From Arthrobacter sp. MYb229 (GTDB lineage Bacteria; Actinomycetota; Actinomycetes; Actinomycetales; Micrococcaceae): DNA of 64,000 bases. The notes under the pieces are model-generated. The model saw only the letters and a program-made list of their open reading frames with translations. It had not been told where the DNA came from and did not search any database. The stretch is from assembly GCF_002975405.1 (NCBI RefSeq), contig NZ_PCPS01000007.1, positions 1 to 64,000 of the forward strand, read 5' to 3'. Numbering within the stretch: position 1 is the stretch's first letter; the number at the start of each line of letters is the position of its first letter. Both the position numbers and the translations under genes were made by a program. Positions 8,907 to 17,847 of this stretch are shown here, in pieces.

Positions 8907-9866
8907 ATGAGCCTTCCCGAGCACGCCGCGGTACCAAGCCCGAAGTCCTCGAAGTTCGCTTCCGCGCTACGCCGCTACTTGCAGCATCTGGCCATTGAAC
9001 GCGGACTGGCGAAGAATACGCTGGAGTCCTACCGGCGGGATCTGACCCGGTACCAAGAAGCGTTGGAAGCGCGCGGCATCACCGACCCGGCACGCCTCAC
9101 CGAGAATGAGGTCAGCGGCTACCTGCAACAGCTGGCCCGCGGGGATGCGGAGCACCAGGCGCTGGGGGCGCGTTCGGTCGCCCGGCATACGGTGGCCATC
9201 CGGCAGCTGCATAAGTATTGGGAGCTGGAGGAAATCTGCTCCCCGAATCCGGCCCGCGAGGTGCAGCCTCCGGCCGTCGGCCAGTCGCTGCCCAAGGCGA
9301 TCAGCATTTCTGCCGTCACCCAGATCCTCGACTCGATCGCTCTCGATACTCCCGCGGGGTTGCGCGATCGGGCGATTCTCGAATTCTTGTACTCCACCGG
9401 GGCGCGCATTTCCGAGGTCGTCGCCCTGGACGTCGACGACCTGCACTTTGCCGCCGACGCGGTAGTGCGGCTGTTCGGCAAGGGCTCCAAGGAACGCGTT
9501 GTTCCGGTGGGCGGATATGCGCAACGCGCGGTGAGCGACTATTTGGTGCGGGCCCGTCCGGGGCTGGCCGCCAAAGGCAAGGGCACTCCGGCGTTGTTCT
9601 TGAATCAGCGCGGTGGGCGGCTTTCGCGCCAGTCGGTGTGGCTGATCCTGTCCAAGGCCGCCGAACGCGCCGGGATTCAGGGCGATGTTTCCCCGCACAC
9701 GCTGCGCCACTCTTTCGCCACCCATCTGTTGGAGGGCGGTGCGGATGTTCGCGTGGTGCAGGAACTGCTCGGCCATGCCTCGGTCACCACCACGCAGATC
9801 TACACGAAGGTCACCGTCGATTCGCTGCGGGAGGCGTACCTCTTCGCGCACCCGCGCGTGAACTAG
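8907..9866 (+). CDS. xerD: Tyrosine recombinase XerD
   Basis: 319 residues. An N-terminal SAM-like core-binding domain (LQHLAIERGLAKNTLESYRRDL) is followed by the catalytic domain with the R of TGARISEVVAL, the lysine of GKGSKERVVPVG, HTLRHSFATHLLEGG, GHASVTTTQIYTKV and the catalytic Tyr in TQIYT. It resolves chromosome dimers at dif together with XerC and FtsK. Location after pyrG and a NUDIX gene is the conserved actinobacterial xerD position. ATG 8907 directly follows the upstream stop; no strong ribosome-binding site, suggesting translational coupling. Confidence 0.94.
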   Translation: MSLPEHAAVPSPKSSKFASALRRYLQHLAIERGLAKNTLESYRRDLTRYQEALEARGITDPARLTENEVSGYLQQLARGDAEHQALGARSVARHTVAIRQLHKYWELEEICSPNPAREVQPPAVGQSLPKAISISAVTQILDSIALDTPAGLRDRAILEFLYSTGARISEVVALDVDDLHFAADAVVRLFGKGSKERVVPVGGYAQRAVSDYLVRARPGLAAKGKGTPALFLNQRGGRLSRQSVWLILSKAAERAGIQGDVSPHTLRHSFATHLLEGGADVRVVQELLGHASVTTTQIYTKVTVDSLREAYLFAHPRVN

Positions 9867-9885
9867 CGGAGTGGAGGCCACTACG

Positions 9886-10377
9886 ATGGTGACCCAGCCG
9901 CAACCCGTCGCGCTCTTGGCGCTGCTGCGCGAAGGCACCCGGGGCACCGAGCTGCTATTGGGACGCAAGCTGCGCGGCTTTGGGCGGGGGAACATTGTGC
10001 TGCCGGGCGGAAAGATTGAGCCCGGGGAGTCTGCGCAGCAGGCTGCGATGCGGGAGTTCCGCGAAGAGACCGGGGTTTGTGTGCAATCGGCAGATCTGAC
10101 GCTCGCCGCCCGGGTGGCCTTCACCTTTCCGGCGAATCCGCGCGCGGATATGGACTGCGCGGTCTTCACTGCGCGAATCGCCAGCGGAATGCCCGCGCCC
10201 AGCGAGGAACTTGAACCGTTATGGTTCCCTGTCGGCGAACTGCCGGTGAGGCAGATGTGGGAGGATTCCCCACTCTGGCTCCCGGCCTTGGCTGCAGGGA
10301 CGCGGTTCACCGCGAAGATCATTCTGGCCGCGGATAATCTGGCGGTGCAATCGATCGATTTCGAGCCCTGGGACTAG
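9886..10377 (+). CDS. MTH1-like NUDIX hydrolase (oxidised purine dNTP diphosphatase)
   Basis: 163 residues. ATG 9886 is chosen over GTG 9871 because GGAGG at 9873-9877 stands eight bases before it. The Nudix box GGKIEPGESAQQAAMREF-REETGV is complete, preceded by GRKLRGFGRGNIVLPGG and followed by MDCAVFTAR and EELEPLWFPVGELPVRQMWEDS, all features of the MTH1/8-oxo-dGTP diphosphatase group that cleans oxidised purine nucleotides from the pool. Its stop overlaps, tail to tail, with the stop of the next gene on the other strand (CTAG at 10374-10377). Confidence 0.85.
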   Translation: MVTQPQPVALLALLREGTRGTELLLGRKLRGFGRGNIVLPGGKIEPGESAQQAAMREFREETGVCVQSADLTLAARVAFTFPANPRADMDCAVFTARIASGMPAPSEELEPLWFPVGELPVRQMWEDSPLWLPALAAGTRFTAKIILAADNLAVQSIDFEPWD

Positions 10378-10652
10378 GCTATTTTCGACGCGTCGGATGG
10401 AAGCGTGGCTTGGGACAGCGGAGCTTCGGATCCGCGCGGATCGTGGTTTTCGGCTTCGAATATCAAAAGGTCGCCCGGCTGGCAATCCAGGACCTGGCAC
10501 AGCGCTTCCAGTGTGCTGAAGCGCACCGCCTTGGCACGTCCATTCTTCAGGACCGCAAGATTGGCCGGGGTAATGCCGATCCGCTCGGCTAATTCGCCGA
10601 CCGCCATTTTGCGTCGGGCAAGCATCACATCGATATCCACTCGAATGGCCAC
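10374..10652 (-). CDS. XRE-family helix-turn-helix regulator (YozG-like)
   Basis: 92 residues, GTG start at 10652 sharing one base with the stop of the upstream gene (TAGTG). The product begins VAIRVDIDVMLARRKMAVGELAERIGI and has a Cro/C1-type HTH (ITPANLAVLKNGRAKAVRFSTLEALCQVLDCQPGDLL), the HTH_26/YozG form. Such regulators are regularly paired with a DUF2975 membrane protein, as here. A short polar tail follows the HTH. Its targets are unknown; autoregulation of the two-gene operon is likely. Confidence 0.85.
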   Translation of the reverse strand: MAIRVDIDVMLARRKMAVGELAERIGITPANLAVLKNGRAKAVRFSTLEALCQVLDCQPGDLLIFEAENHDPRGSEAPLSQATLPSDASKIA

Positions 10653-11149
10653 TAAATCACCCCGCCCAACTCGGTGCGTAGCATGGCCGCTTGGGCTTCG
10701 GTGGTCGCCGCCTGCGACAGCAGATGACGCAGCACCAAGACGATCAGGGCGATGCCCGCTAGCAGGACACCGAATCCGCCGACCAGGAGCACTACGCCGG
10801 GAGCCACCGCCTCGCCCGGGGCCATGATCGCGCCAAGTACGAATGTCAGCACCGCTCCGGAGGCAATTGCGGTGATGATGATGTTGACGAATTTGAATGA
10901 GGCGTGGGTGAATACCGTTCCGCGCCGCACCCGGGCGACCAGCTTCCAGACGCAGACGCAGCAGATCTGAACGATCAGCAGGGCCAATACCGCGTAGCTG
11001 AACAACGAGATGCGCAGGTAGGCGAATTCTGCTGGACGGTCGGCCAGTTCCATGGCCGCCAGGGGGATCATGAAGCATTGGATGAAGAGTGAGCCGAGGA
11101 CTACCAGTCCCAGCACGATTCGCAACGCCAAAGTGCTCGATTTACCCAT
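10652..11149 (-). CDS. DUF2975 membrane protein
   Basis: 165 residues with four hydrophobic segments (starting LALRIVLGLVVLGSLFI, LFSYAVLALLIVQICCVCVW, FVNIIITAIASGAVLTFVLG and GVVLLVGGFGVLLAGIALIVLVL), the layout of DUF2975. ATG 11149 has GGAGAG six bases upstream. It is translationally coupled to the XRE regulator gene. The pair is common in Firmicutes and Actinobacteria; the membrane protein is often assumed to modulate its cognate regulator, but no activity is established to my knowledge. Confidence 0.8.
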   Translation of the reverse strand: MGKSSTLALRIVLGLVVLGSLFIQCFMIPLAAMELADRPAEFAYLRISLFSYAVLALLIVQICCVCVWKLVARVRRGTVFTHASFKFVNIIITAIASGAVLTFVLGAIMAPGEAVAPGVVLLVGGFGVLLAGIALIVLVLRHLLSQAATTEAQAAMLRTELGGVI

Positions 11150-11165
11150 GTGACACTCTCCAATT

Positions 11166-11203
11166 GTCGCTTAGCGATGCATACCTATCGAAAAACAATA
11201 GAC
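11166..11203 (-). promoter_or_regulatory. Candidate operator/promoter of the DUF2975-XRE operon
   Basis: The region holds a palindrome TCGCTTAGCGA (11167-11177) and, just beyond, CTATCG-AAAAA-CAATAG, an imperfect inverted repeat. Both lie within 60 bases of the DUF2975 start and are plausible binding sites for the XRE protein. Evidence is symmetry and position only. Confidence 0.3.
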
Positions 11204-11225
11204 CGAACCTGCCGGAAACGCAAGA

Positions 11226-11255
11226 GCGGGGTCGGACCCGTAGGTCCGACCCCGC
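11226..11255 (-). terminator. Terminator of the prpDBC operon
   Basis: A perfect 13-bp stem (11226-11238 with 11243-11255) and loop CGTA, 28 bases beyond the prpC stop on the minus strand. There is no real U-tract. Confidence 0.8.
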
Positions 11256-11282
11256 CGAATGAGCCGTAGCTGCGCTAGGTGT

Positions 11283-12422
11283 TTACAGGGCGCGCTGCTC
11301 CGGGCCGTTGTATGCGGACAGCGGCCGGATCAGCGCGTTGGAGGCGCGCTGTTCGAAGATGTGGGCGGTCCAGCCGGTGATTCGCGCCGCGATGAAGATC
11401 GGCGTGAACATTTCGGTGTCGAAACCCATCAGGTGGTAGGTCGGGCCCGCCGGATAGTCGAGGTTCGGCTTGATCGCCTTGGCCTCGTCCATCGCGGATT
11501 CCAGCCCGTCGTACAGGCCGAGCATTTCGGAGCGATCGTAATGCTCGATCATCTTATCCAGCGCGGCCTTCATCGTCGGCACGCGCGAGTCCCCATGCTT
11601 GTAGACCCGGTGGCCGAAGCCCATGACCTTCTTCTTCGCGGCGAGGGCTTCTTCCATCCACGTTTTTGCGCGGGCCGCGGCATCCTTGCGCGACTCGTTC
11701 TTGTCGATTCCGATCTCGTCGAAGGTGTGCATCACCGCCTCGTTGGCGCCGCCGTGCAGCGGACCCTTCAAGGCGCCGATGGCACCGGTAACCGCCGAGT
11801 GCAGATCCGCGAGCGTCGAGGTGATCACTCGCGCGGTGAAGGTGGAGGCGTTGAAGGAGTGCTCCGCATAGAGCACCATCGACACGCGGAACGCGTCGAC
11901 TACCGCCGGCGCGGCTTCTTCGCCGAAGGTCATCCACAAGAAGTTCGCCGAGTAGTCCAGGTCCTCGCGCGGAGGCACCACTTCCTGGCCGCGGCGGCGG
12001 CGCTGATCGTAGGCAACGACCGCCGGGAAGGCGGCGAACAGCTCCTTCGCCTTGCGCAGTTCCGCCTCGGGGGAGGAGTTCTCCGCCTCCAGGTGGTTCG
12101 CGCCGATCACCGAGACCGCGGTGCGCCCGACATCCATCGGGTGGCAATCTGTGGGCAGCAGATCGATGGCTGCCTTCACCCGCGGATCGAGCGCACGATT
12201 GGCCCGCTCGAAGGCGCAGAATTCGGTCAGCTCCGACTCGCTGGGCAGCTCGCCGGTCCAGAGCAGCAACGCGACCTCTTCAAAGGATTTGTTCGCCGCC
12301 AGATCCTGCACCGGGTAGCCGCGGTAGAGCAGCGAGTTGGTGTCCGGGTTGACCTTGGAGACGGCCGTGTAATCCACGACGACGCCTGCAAGGCCCTTCT
12401 TGATTTCCTCGGTGGTGGTCAT
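11283..12422 (-). CDS. prpC: 2-methylcitrate synthase / citrate synthase
   Basis: 379 residues. Condenses propionyl-CoA (and often acetyl-CoA) with oxaloacetate. The citrate synthase catalytic segments are present: LHGGANEAVMHTFDEIG (His), MGFGHRVYKHGDSR (His) and NLDYPAGPTYHLMGFD (Asp). The short length and lack of the regulatory N-terminal domain fit PrpC rather than GltA. It is the last gene of the minus-strand operon prpD-prpB-prpC, 32 bases after prpB, with GAGGATG before the ATG. Context with prpB and prpD makes methylcitrate synthase the best call. Confidence 0.93.
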   Translation of the reverse strand: MTTTEEIKKGLAGVVVDYTAVSKVNPDTNSLLYRGYPVQDLAANKSFEEVALLLWTGELPSESELTEFCAFERANRALDPRVKAAIDLLPTDCHPMDVGRTAVSVIGANHLEAENSSPEAELRKAKELFAAFPAVVAYDQRRRRGQEVVPPREDLDYSANFLWMTFGEEAAPAVVDAFRVSMVLYAEHSFNASTFTARVITSTLADLHSAVTGAIGALKGPLHGGANEAVMHTFDEIGIDKNESRKDAAARAKTWMEEALAAKKKVMGFGHRVYKHGDSRVPTMKAALDKMIEHYDRSEMLGLYDGLESAMDEAKAIKPNLDYPAGPTYHLMGFDTEMFTPIFIAARITGWTAHIFEQRASNALIRPLSAYNGPEQRAL

Positions 12423-12454
12423 GAGTTCATCCTCTTCGTTGATGGATTCCCGTG

Positions 12455-13384
12455 CTAGAGGTTCGAGTTGTTGGTATCGATGTCCAGGGTGGGGACTTGG
12501 AAGTTGAAGATCCCGGTGTCGAACCGGTTGTACGCCTCGTAGTCGACAAGCTCGTAGAGGCGTGACCTGGTTAACATGTTATCCACTTCACGCTCCTGAG
12601 TCCCATCCTCGCTGATTGCGTCGAGCACACGCTCGGCGGCGCCCATGGCGCTGCGCAGCAAGGTCACCGGGTAGATGATCAGCGCGACGCCCGCGTCGGC
12701 AAGCTCCTGGCGGTTGAACAGCTCGGATTTGCCGAACTCGGTCATATTCGCCAGCACCGGCACGTCGACCGCGTTGCAGACCGCTTCAAATTCCGAAACA
12801 TTCTTCATCGCCTCGGGGAAGATCGCGTCGGCCCCGGCATCGACCATCGCCTTGGCCCGGTCGATGGCCGAGTCCAGCCCCTCCACCGCGCGGATGTCGG
12901 TGCGCGCCATGATCAGGAAGTTCTCATCGATGCGTGCGTCCGCGGCGGCGGCGATGCGCTTGAGCATGGTGTCGGTATCCACCACGTTCTTGCCGTCCAG
13001 GTGGCCGCAGCGCTTGGGGTTGAACTGGTCCTCGATGTGGCAGCCGGCCAGGCCGGCGTATTCAAGTTCCTGGATGCTGCGGGCCACGTTCATCGGCTCG
13101 CCGAATCCGGTGTCCGCGTCCACGATCGCCGGCAGGTCCGTCATCCTGGCGATCTGCCCGGCGCGGGTGGCGACCTCGGTCAGCGAGGTCAGCCCGATGT
13201 CCGGCAGGCCCAGGTCGTTGGCGAGCACCGCGCCGGAGATGTAGACCCCGTCGAAGTTCTTCTCGCCGATCAGCTTGGCCGAGAGCGGGTTGAACGCCCC
13301 GGGGAACTGGCGGGCGGCACCCGGGGTGAGCATTTCGCGCAGCGCGACCCGCTTCGCGGCGGGGGTGAGGGTTGAGTACAGCAT
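12455..13384 (-). CDS. prpB: 2-methylisocitrate lyase
   Basis: 309 residues. Cleaves 2-methylisocitrate into pyruvate and succinate. The isocitrate lyase/PEP mutase family signature KRCGHLDGK contains the catalytic Cys, with the metal-binding DADTGFGEPMN and the EDQFNPK segment before it. ATG 13384 lies one base after the prpD stop, so translation is probably coupled. Full family length. Confidence 0.96.
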   Translation of the reverse strand: MLYSTLTPAAKRVALREMLTPGAARQFPGAFNPLSAKLIGEKNFDGVYISGAVLANDLGLPDIGLTSLTEVATRAGQIARMTDLPAIVDADTGFGEPMNVARSIQELEYAGLAGCHIEDQFNPKRCGHLDGKNVVDTDTMLKRIAAAADARIDENFLIMARTDIRAVEGLDSAIDRAKAMVDAGADAIFPEAMKNVSEFEAVCNAVDVPVLANMTEFGKSELFNRQELADAGVALIIYPVTLLRSAMGAAERVLDAISEDGTQEREVDNMLTRSRLYELVDYEAYNRFDTGIFNFQVPTLDIDTNNSNL

Positions 13385-13385
13385 G

Positions 13386-14903
13386 TTAGAACAGGCCCTT
13401 CGGTGCGTTCGACTGGTCGATCACGCCGGTGGCGGCGACGATGTTCAGCTGCTCCAGCTCGCCGGCGCCGAGGTTTTCCAGGTTTTCGGCGGCCGCGATG
13501 AAGCGGTCGATCTCCTGCTCGTCCACCAGGCCCGCGGCCAGGCTGCGGAACTTGTTGATGTACTGCTCGCGGGCGAAGGGGCGGGCGCCCAGCGGGTGCG
13601 CGTCTGCCACGGCGATCTCATCGGTGATCACGGTGCCGTCGTTCAGCGTGATTTCGACGCTGCCGCCGAAGGCCTTTTCCGCGATGTCCAGCGAGTGGTA
13701 GCGGCGGGTCCATTCGGCGTCTTCTTCGGTGGTGACCTTGTGCCACAGTTCGACGGTATCCGCGCGTCCGGCTCGCTCCGGGGCGTAGGAGTCCACGTGG
13801 TGCCAGGCACCGTCCTGCAGCGCGACGGTGAAGATGTAAGGGATCGAGTGGTCCAGGGTTTCGCGCGACGCGGTCGGATCGTACTTCTGCGGGTCGTTGG
13901 CGCCGGAACCGATCACGTAGTGGGTGTGGTGGGAAGTCTTGATCAGCACCGAGGCCACGTTCTTCGGATCGGTGGCTTCCGGGTGCTCGCCGTGCAGCTT
14001 GCGGGCCAGGTCGATCCAGGCTTGCGCCTGGTATTCGGCGGAGTGCTCCTTGGTGTAGGTGTCCAGGATCGCGCGCTTGGCCTCGCCGTCCTCGGGCAGC
14101 GGCACCTCGTAAGCGGCGTCCTTGCCATCGAGCATCCAGGCGATCACGCCGTCTTCGCCTTCGTAGATTGGGACCGGGGAGGTCTGCCCGCGCATCGCGC
14201 GGTCGGCGGCCTCGACGGCCATCTTGCCGGCGAAGGCCGGGGCATGGGCCTTCCAGGTGGAGATCTCGCCCTTGCGCGACTGGCGGGTCGCGGTGGTGGT
14301 GTGCAGGCCCTGGCCGACGGCCTGGAAGATCGTTTCCAGATCCAAGCCGAGCAGGGTGCCGATGCCTGCGGAGGCCGAGGGGCCCAGGTGCGCCACGTGA
14401 TCGATCTTGTGCTTGTGCAGGCAGATCGCCTTGACCAGGTCGACCTGGATCTCGTAGCCGGTGGCGATGCCGCGGATCAGGTCCTTGCCCGAGGCCCCGG
14501 TGTGCTGGGCGACGGCGAGGATCGGCGGGATGTTGTCGCCCGGGTGGGAGTACTCGGCGGCCAGGAAGGTGTCGTGGTAGTCCAGCTCGCGCACGGCCAC
14601 GCCGTTGGCCCAGGCCGCCCATTCGGGGGAGACCTTCTCGGTGATGCCGAAGACGTTGGCGCCCGTCCCGCCGGTGGACGGCGCGTGGGCCAGTGCCTGG
14701 GTGCGGGCGGCGATGATCGGGCCGCGGTTCAGCGAGGCGATGGCCACCGAGGCGTTGTCGATGATGCGGTTGATGATCATGTCGGTGACCTCGGCGGTGA
14801 CCTCTACCGGGTCGACCGCGACGGAAGCGATCTTGTGGGCGAGCTGATCCTCGCGGGCCAGATTTTCCTCGGAGCGGTAAACGCGAACTGGATGATTGAT
14901 CAT
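13386..14903 (-). CDS. prpD: 2-methylcitrate dehydratase
   Basis: 505 residues of the MmgE/PrpD family, which dehydrates 2-methylcitrate to 2-methylaconitate. The sequence begins [25 protein letters not shown] and contains the family segments [19 protein letters not shown] and [12 protein letters not shown] and the conserved [10 protein letters not shown]. The ATG at 14903 overlaps the stop of the upstream GntR regulator gene as ATGA. First enzyme gene of the prpDBC operon. The long antisense frames opposite it are shadows. Confidence 0.95.
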   Translation of the reverse strand: MINHPVRVYRSEENLAREDQLAHKIASVAVDPVEVTAEVTDMIINRIIDNASVAIASLNRGPIIAARTQALAHAPSTGGTGANVFGITEKVSPEWAAWANGVAVRELDYHDTFLAAEYSHPGDNIPPILAVAQHTGASGKDLIRGIATGYEIQVDLVKAICLHKHKIDHVAHLGPSASAGIGTLLGLDLETIFQAVGQGLHTTTATRQSRKGEISTWKAHAPAFAGKMAVEAADRAMRGQTSPVPIYEGEDGVIAWMLDGKDAAYEVPLPEDGEAKRAILDTYTKEHSAEYQAQAWIDLARKLHGEHPEATDPKNVASVLIKTSHHTHYVIGSGANDPQKYDPTASRETLDHSIPYIFTVALQDGAWHHVDSYAPERAGRADTVELWHKVTTEEDAEWTRRYHSLDIAEKAFGGSVEITLNDGTVITDEIAVADAHPLGARPFAREQYINKFRSLAAGLVDEQEIDRFIAAAENLENLGAGELEQLNIVAATGVIDQSNAPKGLF

Positions 14904-15550
14904 GGTGTCCTTTCAGAGGCGACCGCGTGGGTCATGATGTGTTCAAACGATTGGTGCAGGTGCACGGTGGTGGCCGCCGCGGCGACCTCTGGTTTGCCCG
15001 AAGCGATGGCCCGGGCGATCGCCGCATGCTCGCCGGCGGACTGCTCGAGCCGATCGGGGTTGTCCTTGGCCAGCCGGCGCACCCGTTGCAGGTGGACGCG
15101 CAGCGTGCGCAGCGCGTGAGATAGGTAGGCATTATTGGCCGCGTCGTCGATCATTTCGTCGAGTTCGCCCACCAGCTCGTAGTAGCCCTCGGTGGGGGTG
15201 CTTGCACGCAGCTGCTTGGCGGCCGTTTCGAAGCGCCGTGCCAGCTTGGCGAAGGCCTCGCTCCGGCTTGAGCGGGCCGCGAGCCGCGCGCTTTCGCATT
15301 CCAGCGCCCGGCGCAAGACGAACAGGTCCTCGACGTGGGATTCGGAAACCTCGGAGACGATCGCACCGCGCCCGCGCTGCTGCACCGCCAGCCCGTCGGC
15401 GACCAAGCGGGCCAGTGCCTCACGCACCGGGGTGCGGGAGACTCCGAGCCTGGCCGACTGCTCCACCTCGGCGAGTACCGTGCCCGGTGACAAACGCCAT
15501 TCGACGATGTCTCGGCGCAGGCTCTCGTAGACCTTGTCACTTGCTTTCAT
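14900..15550 (-). CDS. GntR/FCD transcriptional regulator of the methylcitrate genes
   Basis: 216 residues. An N-terminal winged helix ([43 protein letters not shown]) and a C-terminal FCD ligand domain (residues 85-210, [32 protein letters not shown]) define the FadR/FCD subgroup. ATG 15550 is chosen because homologues start MKxSxKVYxxLR; no Shine-Dalgarno is visible and a TGTATACA site sits eight bases upstream, so the transcript may be nearly leaderless. It overlaps prpD (ATGA) and is divergent from prpE; local control of both, probably by a propionate-derived ligand, is inferred. Confidence 0.87.
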   Translation of the reverse strand: MKASDKVYESLRRDIVEWRLSPGTVLAEVEQSARLGVSRTPVREALARLVADGLAVQQRGRGAIVSEVSESHVEDLFVLRRALECESARLAARSSRSEAFAKLARRFETAAKQLRASTPTEGYYELVGELDEMIDDAANNAYLSHALRTLRVHLQRVRRLAKDNPDRLEQSAGEHAAIARAIASGKPEVAAAATTVHLHQSFEHIMTHAVASERTP

Positions 15551-15558
15551 GGTTCGAT

Positions 15559-15630
15559 TGTATACACGAATAGCGAAAAAGCGACAGAGAGCCCGAATAT
15601 TTTTCGTCAAATAACGAGAAATGTATACAT
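15559..15630. promoter_or_regulatory. Paired GTATAC operators between the GntR gene and prpE
   Basis: Two palindromes, TGTATACA (15559-15566) and ATGTATACAT (15621-15630), have centres exactly 63 bases apart, six helical turns. The half-site GTAT/ATAC type is typical of FCD-subfamily GntR operators (TNGTNNNACNA and TGTATACA-like). Each lies close to one of the two divergent genes, so a single repressor could close both promoters, possibly with looping. Confidence 0.65.
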
Positions 15631-15722
15631 AACACTTGCGATCATGTGACTGCGCTCATACGCTTGGAATCGAAGTTACCGCACAGCCGCCGGGTGATGA
15701 CGCCCGGCCCCAGGAGGGAAAC

Positions 15723-17627
15723 ATGGCACAGGAATACCGTCAGGCCTTTGACCAGGCCGCTGCCGATCCGGCCGCGTTCTGGCTCACCGCCGCCCAAGAT
15801 GTGCACTGGGATAAGGAACCCACCCAAGCCATCGACGACTCGAAGGCGCCGTTGTACAACTGGTTCCCGGACGGCGAGCTCAACCTGTCGGCCAACGCGC
15901 TGGATCGGCATGTGGCCGCCGGGCGCGGAGACTCCACGGCCTTGGTCTACGACTCGGCAATGCTGGGGACGAAGACCGAGTACAGCTACAGCGAACTGCT
16001 TCGCGAGGTCGAAATCTTCGCCGGCGTGCTCAAATCCCGTGGGGTGGAAACCGGGGACCGCGTACTGATCTACCTGCCGATGATCCCGCAGGCGGTCATC
16101 TCCATGCTGGCCTGCGCGCGGCTCGGGGCGGTGCACTCGGTGGTCTTCGGCGGATTTGCGCCCAAGGAACTGGCCGCGCGCATCAACGACTGCGCGCCGG
16201 TCGCCATCGTCACCGCCTCCGGCGGCATCGAACCCTCGCGGCATATCGAATACCTGCCGGCCGTGGCCGAGGCGCTGGCGCTCGCCGATGCCTCGGTGCG
16301 CGATGTCATCGTCGCCCACCGCGAAGGCTTTGCACATACGCCCGGCGAATATCAGGGCGCGGCGGCGGTGAACTGGCTGGATTGGGACGAGCTGGCCAAA
16401 CTCGCGCAGCCGGCCGGACCGGTATCGGTTCCCTCCACGCATCCGCTGTACGTGCTGTACACCTCCGGGACCACCGGGGCACCGAAGGGCGTGGTGCGCG
16501 ATACCGGCGGCTACGCCACCGCGCTGCAGTATTCGATGAATGCGATCTACGACGTGCACCCGGATGATGTCATGTTCACCGCCTCGGATGTGGGCTGGGT
16601 GGTGGGGCACTCCTACATCGTGTATGCCCCGCTGATCGCCGGGGCCACCTCCGTGCTCTACGAGGGCAAGCCGATCGGCACCCCGGACGCGGGCGTGTTC
16701 GGGCGCATCATCGAGGACCACAAGGTCACCACGATGTTCACCGCGCCGACCGCCCTGCGCGCGGTGCGCAAGGCGGATCCCTCCGGTGCCATGATCGCCT
16801 CCCACGACCTGTCCACGCTGCGTGCGCTCTTTGTCGCCGGCGAGCGGCTGGACCCGGACACCTACCATTTCGCGGTGGACCTGCTGGGAATCCCGGTGGT
16901 GGATAACTGGTGGCAGACCGAAACCGGCTGGCCGATCGCCTCGAACCCGCTGGGGTTGGAGGAGCTGAGCGCCAAGGCCGGCAGTCCGACCACCCCGGTC
17001 CCCGGATTCAACGTGGAGATCCGCGACGCACTGGGTGAATTGGTGCCCGCCGGTGCCGAGGGGAACATCGTGATCAAGCTGCCGCTGCCGCCGGGCGCGC
17101 TGACCACCCTGTGGGGCAACGACCAGCGGTTCATCGACACCTACCTGAGCCAGATCGAGGGCTTCTACCTGACCGGCGACTCGGGATTCCTGGACGAAGA
17201 CGGGTATCTGTTCGTGATGGGCCGCACCGATGACGTGATCAACGTGTCCGGGCACCGGTTGTCCACCGGGGCGATGGAACAGGTGCTGGCGAGCCATCCG
17301 GCGGTGGCCGAATGCGCGGTGATCGGCATCAGCGACGCGCTCAAGGGGCAGCGGGCCAGCGGCTACGTGGTGCTCAAATCCGGTGTCGACACCGATGCGG
17401 AGACGCTGAAGAAGGAGATCGTCGCGCTGGTGCGCCAGCATATCGGCCCGGTCGCCGACTTCCGCGAGGTCACCGTCGTCGCCGGACTGCCTAAAACCCG
17501 TTCGGGCAAGATCCTGCGCAAGACCATGCGGCAGATCGCGGACGGCAAGGACTACACGGTGCCCTCGACCATCGAAGACAGCACGGTGCTCGATGACCTG
17601 ACCCGGTACCTGCGTCCACAGGCCTAG
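15723..17627 (+). CDS. prpE: Propionyl-CoA synthetase
   Basis: 634 residues. Activates propionate to propionyl-CoA through a propionyl-AMP intermediate. ATG 15723 has CAGGAGGG (15711-15718) in front; the open frame extends upstream but without coding character. Motifs: N-terminal ACAS region (FWLTAAQDVHWDKEPTQAID), YTSGTTGAPKGVVRDTGG, DVGWVVGHSYI, WWQTETGWPI, YLTGDSGFLDEDGY and the catalytic acetylation-prone lysine in LPKTRSGKILRKTM. The LYNWFPDGELNLS region distinguishes PrpE from Acs. Divergent from the GntR-prpDBC operon and followed by a strong hairpin. Confidence 0.93.
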   Translation: MAQEYRQAFDQAAADPAAFWLTAAQDVHWDKEPTQAIDDSKAPLYNWFPDGELNLSANALDRHVAAGRGDSTALVYDSAMLGTKTEYSYSELLREVEIFAGVLKSRGVETGDRVLIYLPMIPQAVISMLACARLGAVHSVVFGGFAPKELAARINDCAPVAIVTASGGIEPSRHIEYLPAVAEALALADASVRDVIVAHREGFAHTPGEYQGAAAVNWLDWDELAKLAQPAGPVSVPSTHPLYVLYTSGTTGAPKGVVRDTGGYATALQYSMNAIYDVHPDDVMFTASDVGWVVGHSYIVYAPLIAGATSVLYEGKPIGTPDAGVFGRIIEDHKVTTMFTAPTALRAVRKADPSGAMIASHDLSTLRALFVAGERLDPDTYHFAVDLLGIPVVDNWWQTETGWPIASNPLGLEELSAKAGSPTTPVPGFNVEIRDALGELVPAGAEGNIVIKLPLPPGALTTLWGNDQRFIDTYLSQIEGFYLTGDSGFLDEDGYLFVMGRTDDVINVSGHRLSTGAMEQVLASHPAVAECAVIGISDALKGQRASGYVVLKSGVDTDAETLKKEIVALVRQHIGPVADFREVTVVAGLPKTRSGKILRKTMRQIADGKDYTVPSTIEDSTVLDDLTRYLRPQA

Positions 17628-17652
17628 CCCGGAACCTCCGACGGTTAACGCT

Positions 17653-17697
17653 GCAAGGGCCTGGCCCCGCAGAAATTCTGCGAGGCCAGGCCCTTGC
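17653..17697. terminator. Bidirectional terminator after prpE
   Basis: A 14-bp outer stem (17653-17666 with 17684-17697), an internal 2x2 mismatch, and an inner GCAGAA/TTCTGC stem. The rest of the 220-base gap up to the response regulator stop at 17848 shows nothing further. Confidence 0.85.
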
Positions 17698-17847
17698 CTT
17701 GTGCGGTGGATAAAGTCCTAAGACGAGCACCATCGAGATCGCCAACCAGGCCGCGCAGTCGGTCACCATTTGCCCCTGGAATCACAGCGAATCATACCGA
17801 ACGCCGCGAGAGAAGGTGGCGGAAACCTTATTCCGCCACGGACGGCG

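Noticed and set aside
11259-12458. Long plus-strand frame opposite prpC
   Set aside because: Its composition is Arg/Val/Gly-rich shadow sequence of a high-GC gene; the minus strand encodes all citrate synthase motifs.
13275-15119. 614-codon plus-strand frame opposite prpB and prpD
   Set aside because: No recognisable domain, and it spans two well-defined minus-strand genes; a GC-rich shadow.
15642-17441. Long minus-strand frame opposite prpE
   Set aside because: prpE carries every AMP-forming ligase motif on the plus strand; the reverse frame has none.
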